Assembly: GCF_018139145.2 (NCBI RefSeq)
Contig: NC_059471.1
Location: 210,571,494 to 210,635,493 of the forward strand
Length of the DNA: 64,000 nucleotides
Direction of reading: 5' to 3'
From: Gymnogyps californianus
Taxonomy: Eukaryota > Chordata > Aves > Accipitriformes > Cathartidae
The translations under genes were made by a program, and so were the position numbers. Below the pieces are notes generated by a model, which worked only from the letters and a program-made list of their open reading frames with translations, searched no databases and had not been told where the DNA came from. Shown in pieces: positions 23,896 to 36,100 of this stretch (position 1 is the stretch's first letter; every line of letters begins with the position of its first letter).

Positions 23896-26800
23896 CTGCA
23901 AGCAATTACAAAGAGTTTCAGTTTCATCATAACATTTGCATATTAAGCTCATTAATCAAGACTGGGATTAGCAAACTCAGTTATAATTAAACCAGAAAGG
24001 AAGTAGCTGGTGTGGAACATACTGTGCAGCACTCTCACTGCTTTGATGATCACCGTGTATCATCACAGAGCAAGCACAAAGTGCATCGGATGCTGTGCAG
24101 CAAAAATGCTAAGGCAGAGGGCAGGATTTGCAAAAGCACTTGAGAGACAGGACACAGATTCCACTAGAATTTTTTTCCCAGTCTCTTAGAGTAGGATTGA
24201 TCCCAAACTTCTGGCCATCATGGTATCTGATCTACAGAAGCCAACCAGGCTTCGTCTTTGGTCAATGGAGCAAGCCATATTCAGAGCACAAGTCATCCCG
24301 TGTTAGGCTGGATGTCTAAGATGGATGGGATGAATCACCTTCTGCGAGTGCCTTTCCCTCTTCATCAGTTTCAGAGGAAGCCCAGACAACTTAGGGGAGA
24401 TAAATCCAGTATTGGGATACCTCTGAAAATGCCATCTGGGGTCAGCTCTGAGGAGTACCTCAAGGCAGAATGATGGTGGGAGGGGAGATCAGCCCCATGG
24501 TCTCTGTGACTGAGATAAGCCCTGAGCAGTCTAAGTGAAAAGCAGTAAGGAACTTCCTAGCATTAACTAGGAAAGAATATTAGCTATTCATCTTATTAAT
24601 GATATTGATTCAGATCCCACATACAATCTAGACTCACATCTAGCTACATTTTTAGATTTGTCTTTGTAGCTTTGCTTCCAAATTCATATCCCAGAATTTT
24701 ATTATTAAAATAAACCTCAGCAACATCTCATTCTTGAACCAGCTAGGTATCAAGAGAGAGTTTGGGTGAAGCTGGAAGAATTGGTGCATAACTTTCTTCA
24801 GAGAGAACAGACCTATATTAAAATGACACATACTGGCCAGCTCCATGAGATGTCTCCACATGGGCAAGGCCACCTCCAGCTCCCTTTGCAGTCAATAAAG
24901 AGAAAACGTTGCCCACATGCCTATTTTAGACACCTGCTGCAGAGGGGACGAGGAGATAACACACGTCCTAGAAGCACTTCTGTCTCTCCACTGGCTACAG
25001 AGGGAGACCAGCCACTTGGTTTGAATGGAGACTTCTCCACTTCCTCAGGGGAACCCCACCTCCAACACTGCACAGCCCTGCGTGGCCCATAAAAGTAACA
25101 CACAAAATCGTGGGAGTGAGGAAAATGGAATCAGAGCTTTAGCCACAAGCTCAAGGTTTACACAGCTTTAGGGCAGACTGGTGTGGTGGATCCATAAAGT
25201 TTGGTTGGTTCCTTTCAATTTAGCTGGCTTCTCCTGGCAGGACTGGCCATGAACCAAGGAGGGGGAAGGCAGTGGTCATGTCTGTAGCCCAAGGCACAAG
25301 CAGAAGAGCTCCTTAGCTGGTGTAGCTCACTCTCACTACAGCAAAACCCATCCATGAGGCAGCATAAATCTGCCTTCCTAAAGATCTGTGCCACCATGAC
25401 TGCAGACATCAGTCCCTAAGCTACGCTACCCTGGGAGGAGGTACTCTGTGCACACAAGGATTATTTGGGGGGCAATCTTTTCCTGCTCCTTCTATGACCC
25501 CTTGCAGTGCTGACATCCCACATGATGGAGCAGAAGAAGGGGAATCAGGTGGATAAGGGTCGGCCCATGCTGGCTCTGGTATAGATTAGTTAATGCCTGC
25601 AAATATTCAGCTGACTCACAAGGAGAAGACTTGCAATTGTCCTCATTTACTTAAAGAAAAACAAACAATACTGAGTTTAATACTTCTCCTACTGTTACCA
25701 TAGCTCTCCAGAGATATTCAGATGTTAATAAAGTTCTACCTAAACATCACTAAAGCCTTTGCTATTTTGCATGCAAGTGCAAATAATATTCTGATTTCTC
25801 TGGAATTAATATTTTCACGGTTCAGTAAATGTCTTTGTGGTTCAACCTATGGTTTAGAAACCTAACTAACAGCACAGCAGAAAGGAAAACTATTTGTCTC
25901 AAAAATAAATCAAGGCATAAGAAGATACTATCAAACCCAGAGCCACACATGAAATACAATATACCACACTCAACTCTACAAATATACTCAATTAAAATAT
26001 GCATTTTCCCCCTTTCATCTCATTATACAATCTTCAAGGAACAGAAAAAACCAGTCCTTATTCATCTTGGTATGAAATCTGCCTATAACGCAACCAGAAT
26101 ACATAAATAACATATCTGTAATAGATCCATCTCATGGTTCGTATCACATAAGAGAAAAATGATCTATTAAATTAAATATGCAAGGCTGGAGTGAAGCAAG
26201 AAAAGGATATTGAAATGCTCTGAATCTGACTCATGTTCAGATCTCTTTTCTATTTCATATCAGGTCAAAAAAATTATAGAGAGCAGTTTGGTGTCAACAA
26301 TCCAGGTTGCTCTCATAGCCACCCACTCAAAATACACTTCAGGGATGTCTAGCCAGCATGCAATCCCTCTGCAGCCAAAGGAGGTCTCAGAAGTGGTGCA
26401 GCTGTGAGGGACACACCCCACCGTGCAGAAACATCCCCTCTAACGGTTGTCTGACTGTCAACTATCACCGGAGATTCAAAACTCAGGACAGTAACTAAAA
26501 TTATAAAGAAAAAAGGGTTTCTGCTCTCCTTCCAAGTTCAGGCAGAAGAGTCAGGTCTCCCTCCCTCCTCTTCCATCCCTCCATGGAAATCTCTCCAGCT
26601 TTAACCAGTCAGATGAGGTTTCTGGAGAGATGGACCCAACAGATGTCCTTCCCTCTGACCACCCCATCCCTGTGTCCATCTAGCCGTGTCCACAGAGGAG
26701 TCCCAAGACTCACGAGGAAGGTTGTACAGCAGAACTAGAGTTCTTACATGGTCTCTTTCCATTACTTTTTCCTCAACTGTGCTCAGTTCCCTTATGGAAG

Positions 26801-26987
26801 AGGGGGATTTTTTTTGGTTTTGTTTTTTATCTGACCTTCAACTCAACTTTATGTCTGAAAACCACTCCATGGACTTGGTTGTTCCTCTGGTAATTGACTG
26901 TAATGAAGGCTCTGCAAATTAATTTCTGCCCTTGGTCACACACACAGAGCTCCAAAAATCTCTGCCAGCTACAAATGCTACTGTCTT
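23896..26987. other. Intronic sequence with no recognised feature
   Basis: No repeat family, exon or RNA gene was recognised in these 3.1 kb. Open frames on both strands overlap and carry no motifs. Confidence 0.6.
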
Positions 26988-28871
26988 AGAATCACAGAAT
27001 CATAGAATCATAGATTCATAGATTCATAGAATGGTTTGGGTTGGAAGGGACCTTAAAGATCATCTAGTTCCAACTTCCCTAGGGACACCTTCCACTAGAT
27101 CAGGTTGCTCAGAGCCCTGTCCAGCCTGGCCTTGAACACTTCCAGAGAGGGGGCATCCACAACTTCTCTGGGCAACCTGTGCCAGTATCTCACCACCCTC
27201 ACAGTAAAGGATTTCTTCCTAATATCTCATCTAAATCTACCCTCTTTCAGGTTAAAACCATTACCCCTCATCCTATCACTACACTCCCTGATAAAGAGTC
27301 CCTCCCCATCTTTCCTCTAGGCCCCCTTTAAGTACTGGAAGGCTGCTATAAGGTCTCCCCAGAGCCTTCTTTTCTCTAGGTGAAACAAGCCCAACTCTCT
27401 CAGCCTGTCCTCACAGGGGAGGTGCTCCAGCCCCCTGATCGTCTTCACGGCCCTCCTCTGGACCCGCTTGAGCAGGTCCATGTCTTTCTTATGCTGAGGC
27501 CCCAGAGCTGAACACAGCACTCCAGGTGGGGTCTCACGAGAACCAAGTAGAGGGGCAGAATCGCCTCCCTTGACCTGCTGGCCGCACTTCTTTTGATGCA
27601 GCCCAGGATGCAATTGGCTTTCTGGGCTGCTAGCGCACATTGCCAGCTTATATTCAGTTTTTATCCACCAACACCCCCAAGTCCTTCTCCGCAGGGCTGC
27701 TCTCAATCCACTCATTGCCCAGCCTGTATCCATATTTGGGATTGCCCCGACCCATGTGCAGGACCTTGCACTTGGCCTTGTTGAACTTCATGAAGTTCAC
27801 ATGGGCTCGCCTCTCTAGCCTGTCAAGGTCCCTCTGGATGGCATCCCTTCCCTCTAGAGTATCAGCCACACCAGTCAGCTTGGTGTCATCGGCAAACTTG
27901 CTGAGGGTGCACTCTATCCCACTGTCCATGTCCCCAACAAAGGTGCTAAATAATACTGGTCCCAGTATGGACCCCTGAGGGACACCACTCACCACTGGTC
28001 TCCACCTGGACATTGAGCTGTTGACCACAACTCTTTGAGTGCGACCATCAAGACAATTCCTTATCCACCAAGTGGTCCACCTGTCAAATCCATGTCTCTC
28101 CATTTTAGAGACAAGGATATTGTGTGGGACAGTATCAAATGCTTTGCACTAGTCCAGGTAGATTATGTCAGTCGCTCCTCCCTTATCCACCAACGCTGTA
28201 ACCCCATCATAGAAGGCCACCAAATTTGTCAGGCACGATTTGCCCTTAGTGAACCCATGTTGGCTGTCACGAATCACCTCTCTGTTTTCCATTTACCTTA
28301 GCATAGTTTCCAGGAGGATCCGCTCCATGATCTCGCCAGGCTCAGAGGTGAGACTGACTGGCCTGTAGTTCCCCAGGTCTTCCTTTTTCCCCTTTTTAAA
28401 AATGGGGGTTATGTTTCCCCTTTTCCAGTCAGTGGGAACTTCCCCGGACTGCCATGACTTCTCAAATATGATGGACAGTGGCTTAGCCACTTCATCCGCC
28501 AGTTCCCTCAGCACCCACAGATGCATCTCATCAGGTCCCATGAACTTGTGCATATTCGGGTTCCTTAGATGGTCTCATACCTGATCTTCTCCTACGGTGG
28601 ACAGTACTTCATTCTCCCCGTCCCCGCCTTTGGATTCTGTGAATTGGGTGGTGTGGCTGGAGCACTTGCTGGTGAAGACCAAGCCAAAAAAAGTTGTTGA
28701 GTACTTCAGCCTTCTCCATGTCAGTTGTAGCCAGGTCTCCCATTTCGCTCATCGGGGGGGTACAGTTTCTTTCATCTTCCTTTGTTGTCCTATGTACCTG
28801 AAGAAATGCTTCTTGTTATTTTTCACATCCCTAGCCAAGTTCAGCTCCAGCTGTGCCTTGGCTTTCCTACA
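26988..28871 (-). mobile_element. 5'-truncated CR1 LINE retrotransposon
   Basis: On the minus strand the element runs from within ORF2 to the 3' end. Its 3' terminus is at 26988-27030, where the plus strand shows imperfect repeats of ATTCATAG/AATCATAG, the CR1 tail. Next to it comes the conserved 3' UTR (plus strand GGTTTGGGTTGGAAGGGACC). Upstream lies about 1.5 kb of ORF2 containing the reverse-transcriptase core. It is truncated at about 28871, where similarity gives way to a TTCTC microsatellite. The length of 1.9 kb against the 4-5 kb full length is typical of CR1. It has the same orientation as ELAPOR2. Confidence 0.95.
27320..28871 (-). pseudogene. CR1 ORF2 reverse transcriptase, broken
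   Basis: Translations of the minus strand show the CR1 reverse transcriptase in separate open pieces. The piece at 28553-28293 has [20 protein letters not shown] and NYRPVSLT. The piece at 28103-27654 has [14 protein letters not shown] and the catalytic FADD at 27896-27885. The piece at 27733-27317 has the C-terminal domain with [20 protein letters not shown] and an [16 protein letters not shown] segment. Stops and frame changes separate them, and the endonuclease half is missing, so it is not functional. The open frame upstream of 28553 is a linker resembling the endonuclease-reverse transcriptase junction. Confidence 0.92.
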
Positions 28872-28950
28872 CTCTTCTCTTCTCTTCTCTTCTCTTCTCT
28901 TCTCTTCTCTTCTCTTCTCTTCTCTTCTCTTCTCTTCTCTTCTCTTCTCT
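28872..28950. repeat. TTCTC pentamer microsatellite
   Basis: About 15 nearly perfect copies of the pentamer TTCTC (GAGAA on the gene-sense strand) directly abut the 5' end of the CR1 copy. The array is polypyrimidine on the plus strand and purine on the other. It may be length-polymorphic. Confidence 0.95.
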
Positions 28951-31900
28951 AGTTCTTCTCCCCTATACTATAGTTTTACCTAGAAACAACCACTGAGGGC
29001 CCAGCTGTATCCCTCTTTTATAACCAGAATATATCCACGCTGCATCACAGGCATGACAGCAGCTCATAACTTCAGCTGCACCACTGGCCAGCTTTAAAGT
29101 AACCAGCTTGGCTACTTATAGTGGGTGAATATAACTGCATGGAGCTCTGGTTCAGCTAAATGATCCAGCATCTCAAGCTGGTTTAGCAGCCATGGTGACA
29201 CTCTCCTTAGCACCCAGCGTAGCTCAGGTCCATCCCTACAAGCTGGAAACACCCCTTGACTGCAGCACTGACACCTTCAGAGCACACATGATGTATGCAG
29301 GCACTGGAAATCGCCCACTAACATTGGCTTACCGGGCTCAGCGCTTCTAATCTGCCTCAGCAATTTGAACTTCCAAATATAGAAGGCTGACAGAGGAGCC
29401 TCCTCAGCACCATGGGACACTTACAACACCTTTACCTCTTACTGAAAAATGCCATTGCATTATGTTGGGATTTCTTCTCCTCCCTGACAGAGAAATTTCT
29501 TCACCCACCAGTTGTCTGAAATGAATTTCATGGCAAATCCATTGCCAGATGTTATCCGTTGCCAGCTATTACTCTGTTTTTGCTTTCAATATTTTTTCCT
29601 CACTATCATCCAGACATATAGTATCTTTAAATTTGGCCATGGTACTGTTTTAATTTTTGACTGTAATTCTGATTCTGTTTTATTACTTTTCTGGGCTTGG
29701 CCTTAATGTTCTAAACATGTCCCTCCCCCAGTTCAGCTGTTATTTCCTATAACATTTCCTATTTTATTGCTCATCATTCCTAGGCTTTGGCAAAACTGGT
29801 TTGAATTTCAGACCCAAAGAGTAGGTTTCCACAGGAAAGTGTCTCTCAGGAAAAAATGAACAACACCCCATATAGGGTTAAGCTTAAAAAAACCCCAATT
29901 TTCTAAATTGAAAATTGATGCTGTTCCAAGAAGCCACTCAGAATCAATGTGTAGTCCTCAGCATTAAATTTCAAATGAAAGGTTAATAGTAACCTGAAAA
30001 ATGCCACCAAAAATAGGCAGGCGTGTTTGTTTTACCCTGTGCTGAATTTTGCTTTATTGTTCTTGGAGAATTAGTGACATCACATCTGCACTACCATGCA
30101 AAGCTGTTATAAGAAAGTCTCTGACGTACATACGCTCTCTTTGAAGGACACCGTGTACAAAAAAGATGCCCTCGTACATGCACATGACTTCAGAGAGATG
30201 GTGCACTGGTCACAGCTCTGCCAGGGGGAGAAAAAAATGACAGAATTTGTCCAGCGTCCTATGTTCAGAAAGCATCGATATGGGATCGATGGTGTGGGCC
30301 TGCCACCCTCACATGCATCCTGTGCAGAACTCCAGCAGACATCTCCTGGCTCCCTGGGGGCACCGGCACCTCCTGCCCTGCAGCCCTTCTCCAGCTTCCA
30401 GCCCACCATGAGCTGGCTGAGCAACATTTCAGCGAGGCATTTCCCCCCCAGTGTGTCCTCTAACTCCACTGCACCTCTTCTCATACAATCCTTGGCTTGA
30501 CTTTAAGTGGCACCGAGTGCTCCTTCTTGCCCAGGTCCCCAGACCCAGTGCATGTAGTGTTAGACATCTCCAGTGTAGACCTCTACATCTGAGCTAGTCA
30601 TCTCACGGTCCTTTACAACAGTTGACAGACACAGGCATTTCCAGGGCACAGCTCCTCTCCTCTTAAAGTCAATGCCTATTTCAGGGCATTTCTGAAACTC
30701 TAGAAGTATTGGTTTCCTCTCCATTGACTGGAGAGCTTTCTCCCAGATGAATCCCTGTAGAACTGAGCTTTCTCCATGACAAAGAGCAACACCCACTTCA
30801 GTGTCTTTCCCATTTTTCTGCAATAATCTTTTCATTCCCTCCTTTCACCTAGATGGGAGATGCCCTGTAGCCCTTCCCACTTACTTAACTGGAACTGAAG
30901 GGCAGAGAGGGCACAGGCCCTTACAACCAGTTCCCTATGCACTGAACACTTGATCTGGGCAGAAAACAATGGATGAAGCCCAGAAGCAATAAACACTTAC
31001 CATATCTGTTGTGAAATATAATAGCAAGAGCCTCTTGCAATTTAACAGCTTGCTCTGCTCATGTTGTTTTCCAACCACAGACATCAATGAGCCAAAAAAA
31101 AAAGAAAAAAAAGCTTCTACCCTACCTGCCACAATACTACTAAACAACAACTCTCAACAGGTCTGTCACTTATTCCTTCCCTGAACTTGCTCTGCTTGTT
31201 CCACTGGTACTTTTGCTTAACCCGATTAACTGCACACAATGCTATTAAAAGATATTGCTTGCCAAAAGGGGCATCCGTAATCTTTACAGACCTATGTGCT
31301 ATCTATATTTACATGTGCAACAGGGATTAGCCGTGTATTTGTAAAAAAAAAAAAAAAAAAGACCCCCAGGCAAATAAAAGCCTCTTTGAGGAAAGAATGA
31401 ACACAGGAGGAGATAATAAGGGAGTCCAACCCCACTGAGCCTTCTTGTGATCCCCCGGACTAATCACGCTGAAAAGGAGACAACGTTTTCACTTCCCTGG
31501 TACACCAAGACGTGATATCTGAAAAGACAGCAGATGTAGAAACACGGCAGTCTCTCTGCGTGGCTGTGTTTCCCCAAGTTTGGCCTCTGTAGCGTTAGCA
31601 CACTCAGGGACTACACTTTCAACACTTTGAGACTACTCCAGTGCTTTCAAGGGCTGCCTATCAGTCACTTCTCCTAATTCAGGCTTTGAAAGAGGAGACG
31701 CAAGTTCCCATTTCTTATTAGTTTCGGGCTTATTAGTTATGGGCTTCTAGCCCATCCTCCTCTTTTACTGCGCTCATTATTTCTAATTATATCCTCTGGC
31801 ATCAATAAATATCCCTGCTTCCCCTCTGTGCTCCTATCTTCCCCAGCCCATGAGTGAGCAGCAGACCTGTCCATCAGCAGGGCTTTGTCACATCACTCAT

Positions 31901-33063
31901 TCAGACCTAATGCCCAGCTCTACACTTCTCCTGAACGTGAACACGTTCCTCTCTAATCTCCTTTGAAATTACTTATATGACTGCTTTTCAGCTGAAAACT
32001 TGAGCCAGACTTTCAATTATTTCCATCCATCTTCCTAAATCCCCAAATTCCTAAAGACATTTATGTGTATTCTCTTGCATTTCTCTTTCCGGACTCCTAA
32101 TTCATTTGCAGCTTTTTTGGCAGTGAGAAACCCAGCCCTAATTGCATTACTTAGAACACCACAAGGCAGCTGCATATATTCAGACTTTCTGAAAATCAGC
32201 CTATTTGCATCTTGAGCCTAATTCAAGCACCAGGTTTCAACCACCAGAAGCTGAGGTTGAAACACTGCCAAAGCCATCTGCAAATTAAAGATGAACTGAA
32301 GAGGTTTACTGAATGAAAGCCAAAATTCAGCAAAAATATATCATCAATATTTGTGAGGAATCAGAATAAATGACATTTTAGGTAAGTTTTTATATAACCT
32401 GTTTAAACATAATTCCCAGGATTCTAACCCAAACGTGTTAAAATAAATGTCTAGTCCTAGGCCAGTGAGCAGAGTGACCTGCAGTGGACAGATCTCTGCA
32501 GAATGATGGTGTAAGTTCAGAGAGCCATGAGCAGCTCCATCAGCAGGAGGAGGACAGAGACAACCCTTAGAATGTTTAGAAAAAAACAGCTGATGATAGA
32601 AAAGTGTTTGGATGAATATTGTGTCCCAGTGGAAATGAGAAAGGTACTGAGCTCTCATGCCAACCAGGTCAAAGGACCTCCTTTGCCCTTGGTCAACATA
32701 CTGCAGCATGGGATGATGGTCAGCAGAGAGAGGAGGTGCTTCCAGCACATCTCAGGTGTTCAGACCAGGGCACGTGAACTGTATTTGTTTCTCCCTCCAG
32801 AGCTGGAGGAGCTAGCTAGCCTAGCTTGTACACACACGTTTCCACACAAGCCTCTGAGGTTAGGTGAGACAAGTCCTTCCCTTCGTACCTCTTCAGCCAG
32901 CTGTGACATGCTGGGCTGCCATTTCACTTTTGAATGCATTGGTGCAGCCTCTGAACAGCTCATAGTCCAAGAGGCACCCATCTCTTAACTGAGCCTCCCA
33001 GAGATGCTTGTCATAGAAATAACATGTTATTACTACGGCAGAGTTTTAAAGTAAGAGATAGCA
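28951..33063. other. Intronic sequence, mostly unrecognised
   Basis: Apart from an A/G-rich run near 31087-31110 and the A18 run at 31343-31360, no feature is recognised. Confidence 0.6.
31343..31360. repeat. A18 homopolymer
   Basis: A run of 18 A residues. The sequence upstream does not resemble a SINE or processed transcript and I see no flanking duplication, so I do not call it a retroposed tail. Confidence 0.85.
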
Positions 33064-33190
33064 GGGCTAGAAGGGCACTTCAGAAGCCATTTAGTCCATC
33101 TTGTGCCCCCCATACCTAAACCATTCCTGACAGAAGTTTGCCTAACCTCTTAGAAAACCCCGAGTGATGGATGTTACACAGCTTTGCAGG
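33064..33190 (-). mobile_element. Ancient CR1-type LINE 3' end fragment
   Basis: The plus strand reads GCAGGGCTAGAAGGGCAC, then TTCAGAAGCCATTTAGTCCA, then ATTCCTGACAGAAGTTTGCC and TAACCTCTTAGAAAACCCC with AGTGATGGA. This parallels the reverse complement of old amniote CR1 3' regions (GGGCTGGAAGGGACCTCAGGAGGTCATCTAGTCC ... CTAACCTGTTCTTAAAAACCTCCAGTGATGGAG). It is more diverged than the CR1 at 26988-28871 and belongs to an older subfamily. Confidence 0.75.
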
Positions 33191-36100
33191 GTAAAGCTCA
33201 TAGTTATCAGCTAGATAAAATGATGCTAATGTGCACATACCATTCATTAGGCAGCTAATGAAACAGTTATCATAATCAAGGAAGCTAAGCACAAGAGATA
33301 GGAGAAATACGCGGGGGTGAAGGGTTTATTTGTTGAAAAGCGCAGTGCAAAAGGTACCACGTCGACATATAAACAGATTCAGAGAGCATGGCTGGCACCA
33401 AGGGCTGGCTGTGTCCTTCCAAGAAACTGCACTTGCTATACATTTACTATATGGTTTGTTAAGGACAGCGCATTCCCATGTAACACAATCTCACTTGCAT
33501 GAAACTTCAGGGCTGTGCTCTGAGCAGCGTCTCCTCTTGGCCTTCAGCCACCCTCCCTCTGGCTGAAATCACTGGAGATCTCACCAGCCCCACGGGGCAC
33601 CGGACGGGGTCAGACACAATCATCTTTCAGCAGAGACGGTGAGCTTTTTCACTCTGACATTTCTTCAGCCTTTGCCAAGTCCCTTTCAGCAGCAGTCCAG
33701 TAATGACTAGGAGAGTTTTTATTATCATTATCTTATTTATCCTTTCAGGGACGATTTTCAGTCTGAAAAGGTCAGGTCAGCCAGCAGCCCTTTGTGAGAA
33801 ATTAATTTTTCTTTTAAATAAAGCTTCACAAACAAGCTATGTGCAGCCCTACCCCAGCCATTTTTGAAAGTGTCTGGGATTATTTATTTTTGCAAGCTAC
33901 AGAGAAAAGTAGTCTTTAGTGGAACAGTGGCTCTTTCATCCAGGGCCTCATCTGTTGCCCAGCTAAGTCAATAAAAGATAGCCATTGACTTCAAAGGACA
34001 ACAGGATGAGCCACAGTCAACCAGCTCAGGTACTCATCACTCTTAAGTATTAAATAACAGGCGATGGCCATTGCCATCCTTGCAAGTAAAACTCTAGAGA
34101 AAGCAAAGACCTTTCTACCTTTTAAGATCATCCCATTGAATTTCACGGGTGGAGATACCAAATACAGAATTCTACAGGTTGGTGCAAAATGGCCCTCGAA
34201 AAGAGTATTTTCAGCCAGACAAACTATATGTGTGGAGGCATCTCCAGTGATGGCTTAATAAGTTAATAAGGGATATTGGGCCGTTTGCCTGCCCCAGCCC
34301 ACGTTTTTCCTCTTCCCTTCTGTTAGCACTACAGCTTAGAAGAACCTGATCCATCATAAAGTCATGTTTTTACACTAGTTTTTAGCCAGAACAGCTCCTT
34401 GATCCAGTTCATCGCATGCTGTGTGAGCGCTGCTGTGGACACAGAGGAGAAAGTGGCAATGGGTGGCCGAGGTGGAAAGATGGAGAGGGGAAGAAAAGCA
34501 GGGAACAGGACTGACCTAATGGCCACGCAGACTTAGACTGGGTTAAAGTGATGGCAAAAGTGCGCGTTGATCCTGATGTCTCCTCTCCCAGGTTTCACAG
34601 CTGTGTTATTCAAGGGTTTGGGTCTCTCTCAGGCACCACAGAACAGTTTCATGAATATGGAAATTAAAACAGTCTCTAGGGATACATATCTCCACAGCCA
34701 CTCAACAGAATTTCCAAATGCATATTCTGGTTCATAGCAACAAAGCCTTACAAATCTTCATGAAAGAGAGACTTTTTAATGCCAATCAGGCCATAAAAAA
34801 AGAGAGTTGAAGAATAAACTTTGTGTTTTAACTGCATCTTTGGTGAAATGCTGACTCCTGTTTTAATACTTCCCCTCCCTGCTTTACATAAAGCAACTCA
34901 CAGGAAAGCCATCAGCAAGAAATTCAGATATGATGATACATGGCTGCATGTATCTTAAGCCCTAAAATATTTTTTCCTAAATGAGAAAGTAGGATTTAAA
35001 CCCTCCCCCCACCCTGTTCCATTGTCCCCCCATAGCTTGACTTGGGTAATTTGGAGATGTGGGAGTGAGGGCTGTAGACACATCTCAGGTAAAGCACATG
35101 AGATGGAAGCAGTAAATGGCACCTTGTAAAAATGGCAGGAGATCTCAAATCCTTTAGCAAACAGGAGGATTAGGGCTCTTTTATAATGCATAGGCAGGTT
35201 AGTATGGACCAGAGGCATAAGTCCTCCTCCTTGGTCAACTGCTGGCTTGCTGTGGAGTCTCAAAGAAGTCTTCACTAACCTGCCCTACAAGTATAATCTC
35301 ATTTCGGACACCTGGAGATGATACACTTCTCTGTAGATTGTTTTGGGAGCCAGACCATTTTTGAGTGTGTCGTGGTTTAACCCTTACCTAACGTCAAACT
35401 ATGAGACAAGTCAGGAGTGGAATCCAGAAGCTGAGTCCTTAGACAGGTAAGACTTCTTACTCTACAGGCAAAGGGCGAAACCACAAAACAGATCTAAATT
35501 AACTAATGTAATTCCACAGCATGTCGCCCACTGTCTGCATAGCTTCAGAAGAATGAAAGGCTTGGAGCACTTACTTTCTTTACATTTAGGACTCTGTAAC
35601 AGGCCAGTTACAGGAGCCTCGAAGAGGACACTTCTGTCAGGACAGAGCTTGTAAAAACAGCAGGTTAATAACCTGTTGCTGTGTCTCTGACAGGTCATTC
35701 CACATATGAGAGCCGCCAAACACCTACTAGAAAGAGGCCATAAGCTGTCAAATAGTATGGCACAGAAAGCAGTAGAAGTTTCCCACTCTATTTCTCCACC
35801 AACACTTCCCTGTCATCATCTGATACAAGAAGTCTCCTCTCTAGGCTGAAGGGATACTCCCTGCAATCATTTGCTTTTGGGCTTCTCTGCCCAGGACTAT
35901 GAAAAACAGTGCTGGTTAATACCTTTGGAGTATGTTGGTTTTAGAATAGGATGCCAGTCAAATAAGAGTAGTTCAAGGATCAGGAAAAACATTTCAACGC
36001 AGCTTCCAGGTGGGACCTGCTGATGCAGGACTGGATTGAGGAGTTCCACCTTCTCATCAGAAAACTTTCTATAATATCCATCCCTCTATCTCCTACAATG

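Noticed and set aside
27593..28301. Plus-strand open frames opposite the CR1
   Set aside because: They are antisense shadows of CR1 ORF2 and have no protein similarity I know.
31343..31360. A18 run as a retroposed poly(A) tail
   Set aside because: Upstream sequence is not SINE-like or gene-like, and no flanking duplication is seen.
35368..35383. TGTCGTGGTTTAACCC, resembling the reverse end of the LTR family at 19701-20240
   Set aside because: Only 16 bases match, the sequence after it is unlike the LTR, and no second end or duplication is found. It may be chance or a tiny remnant.
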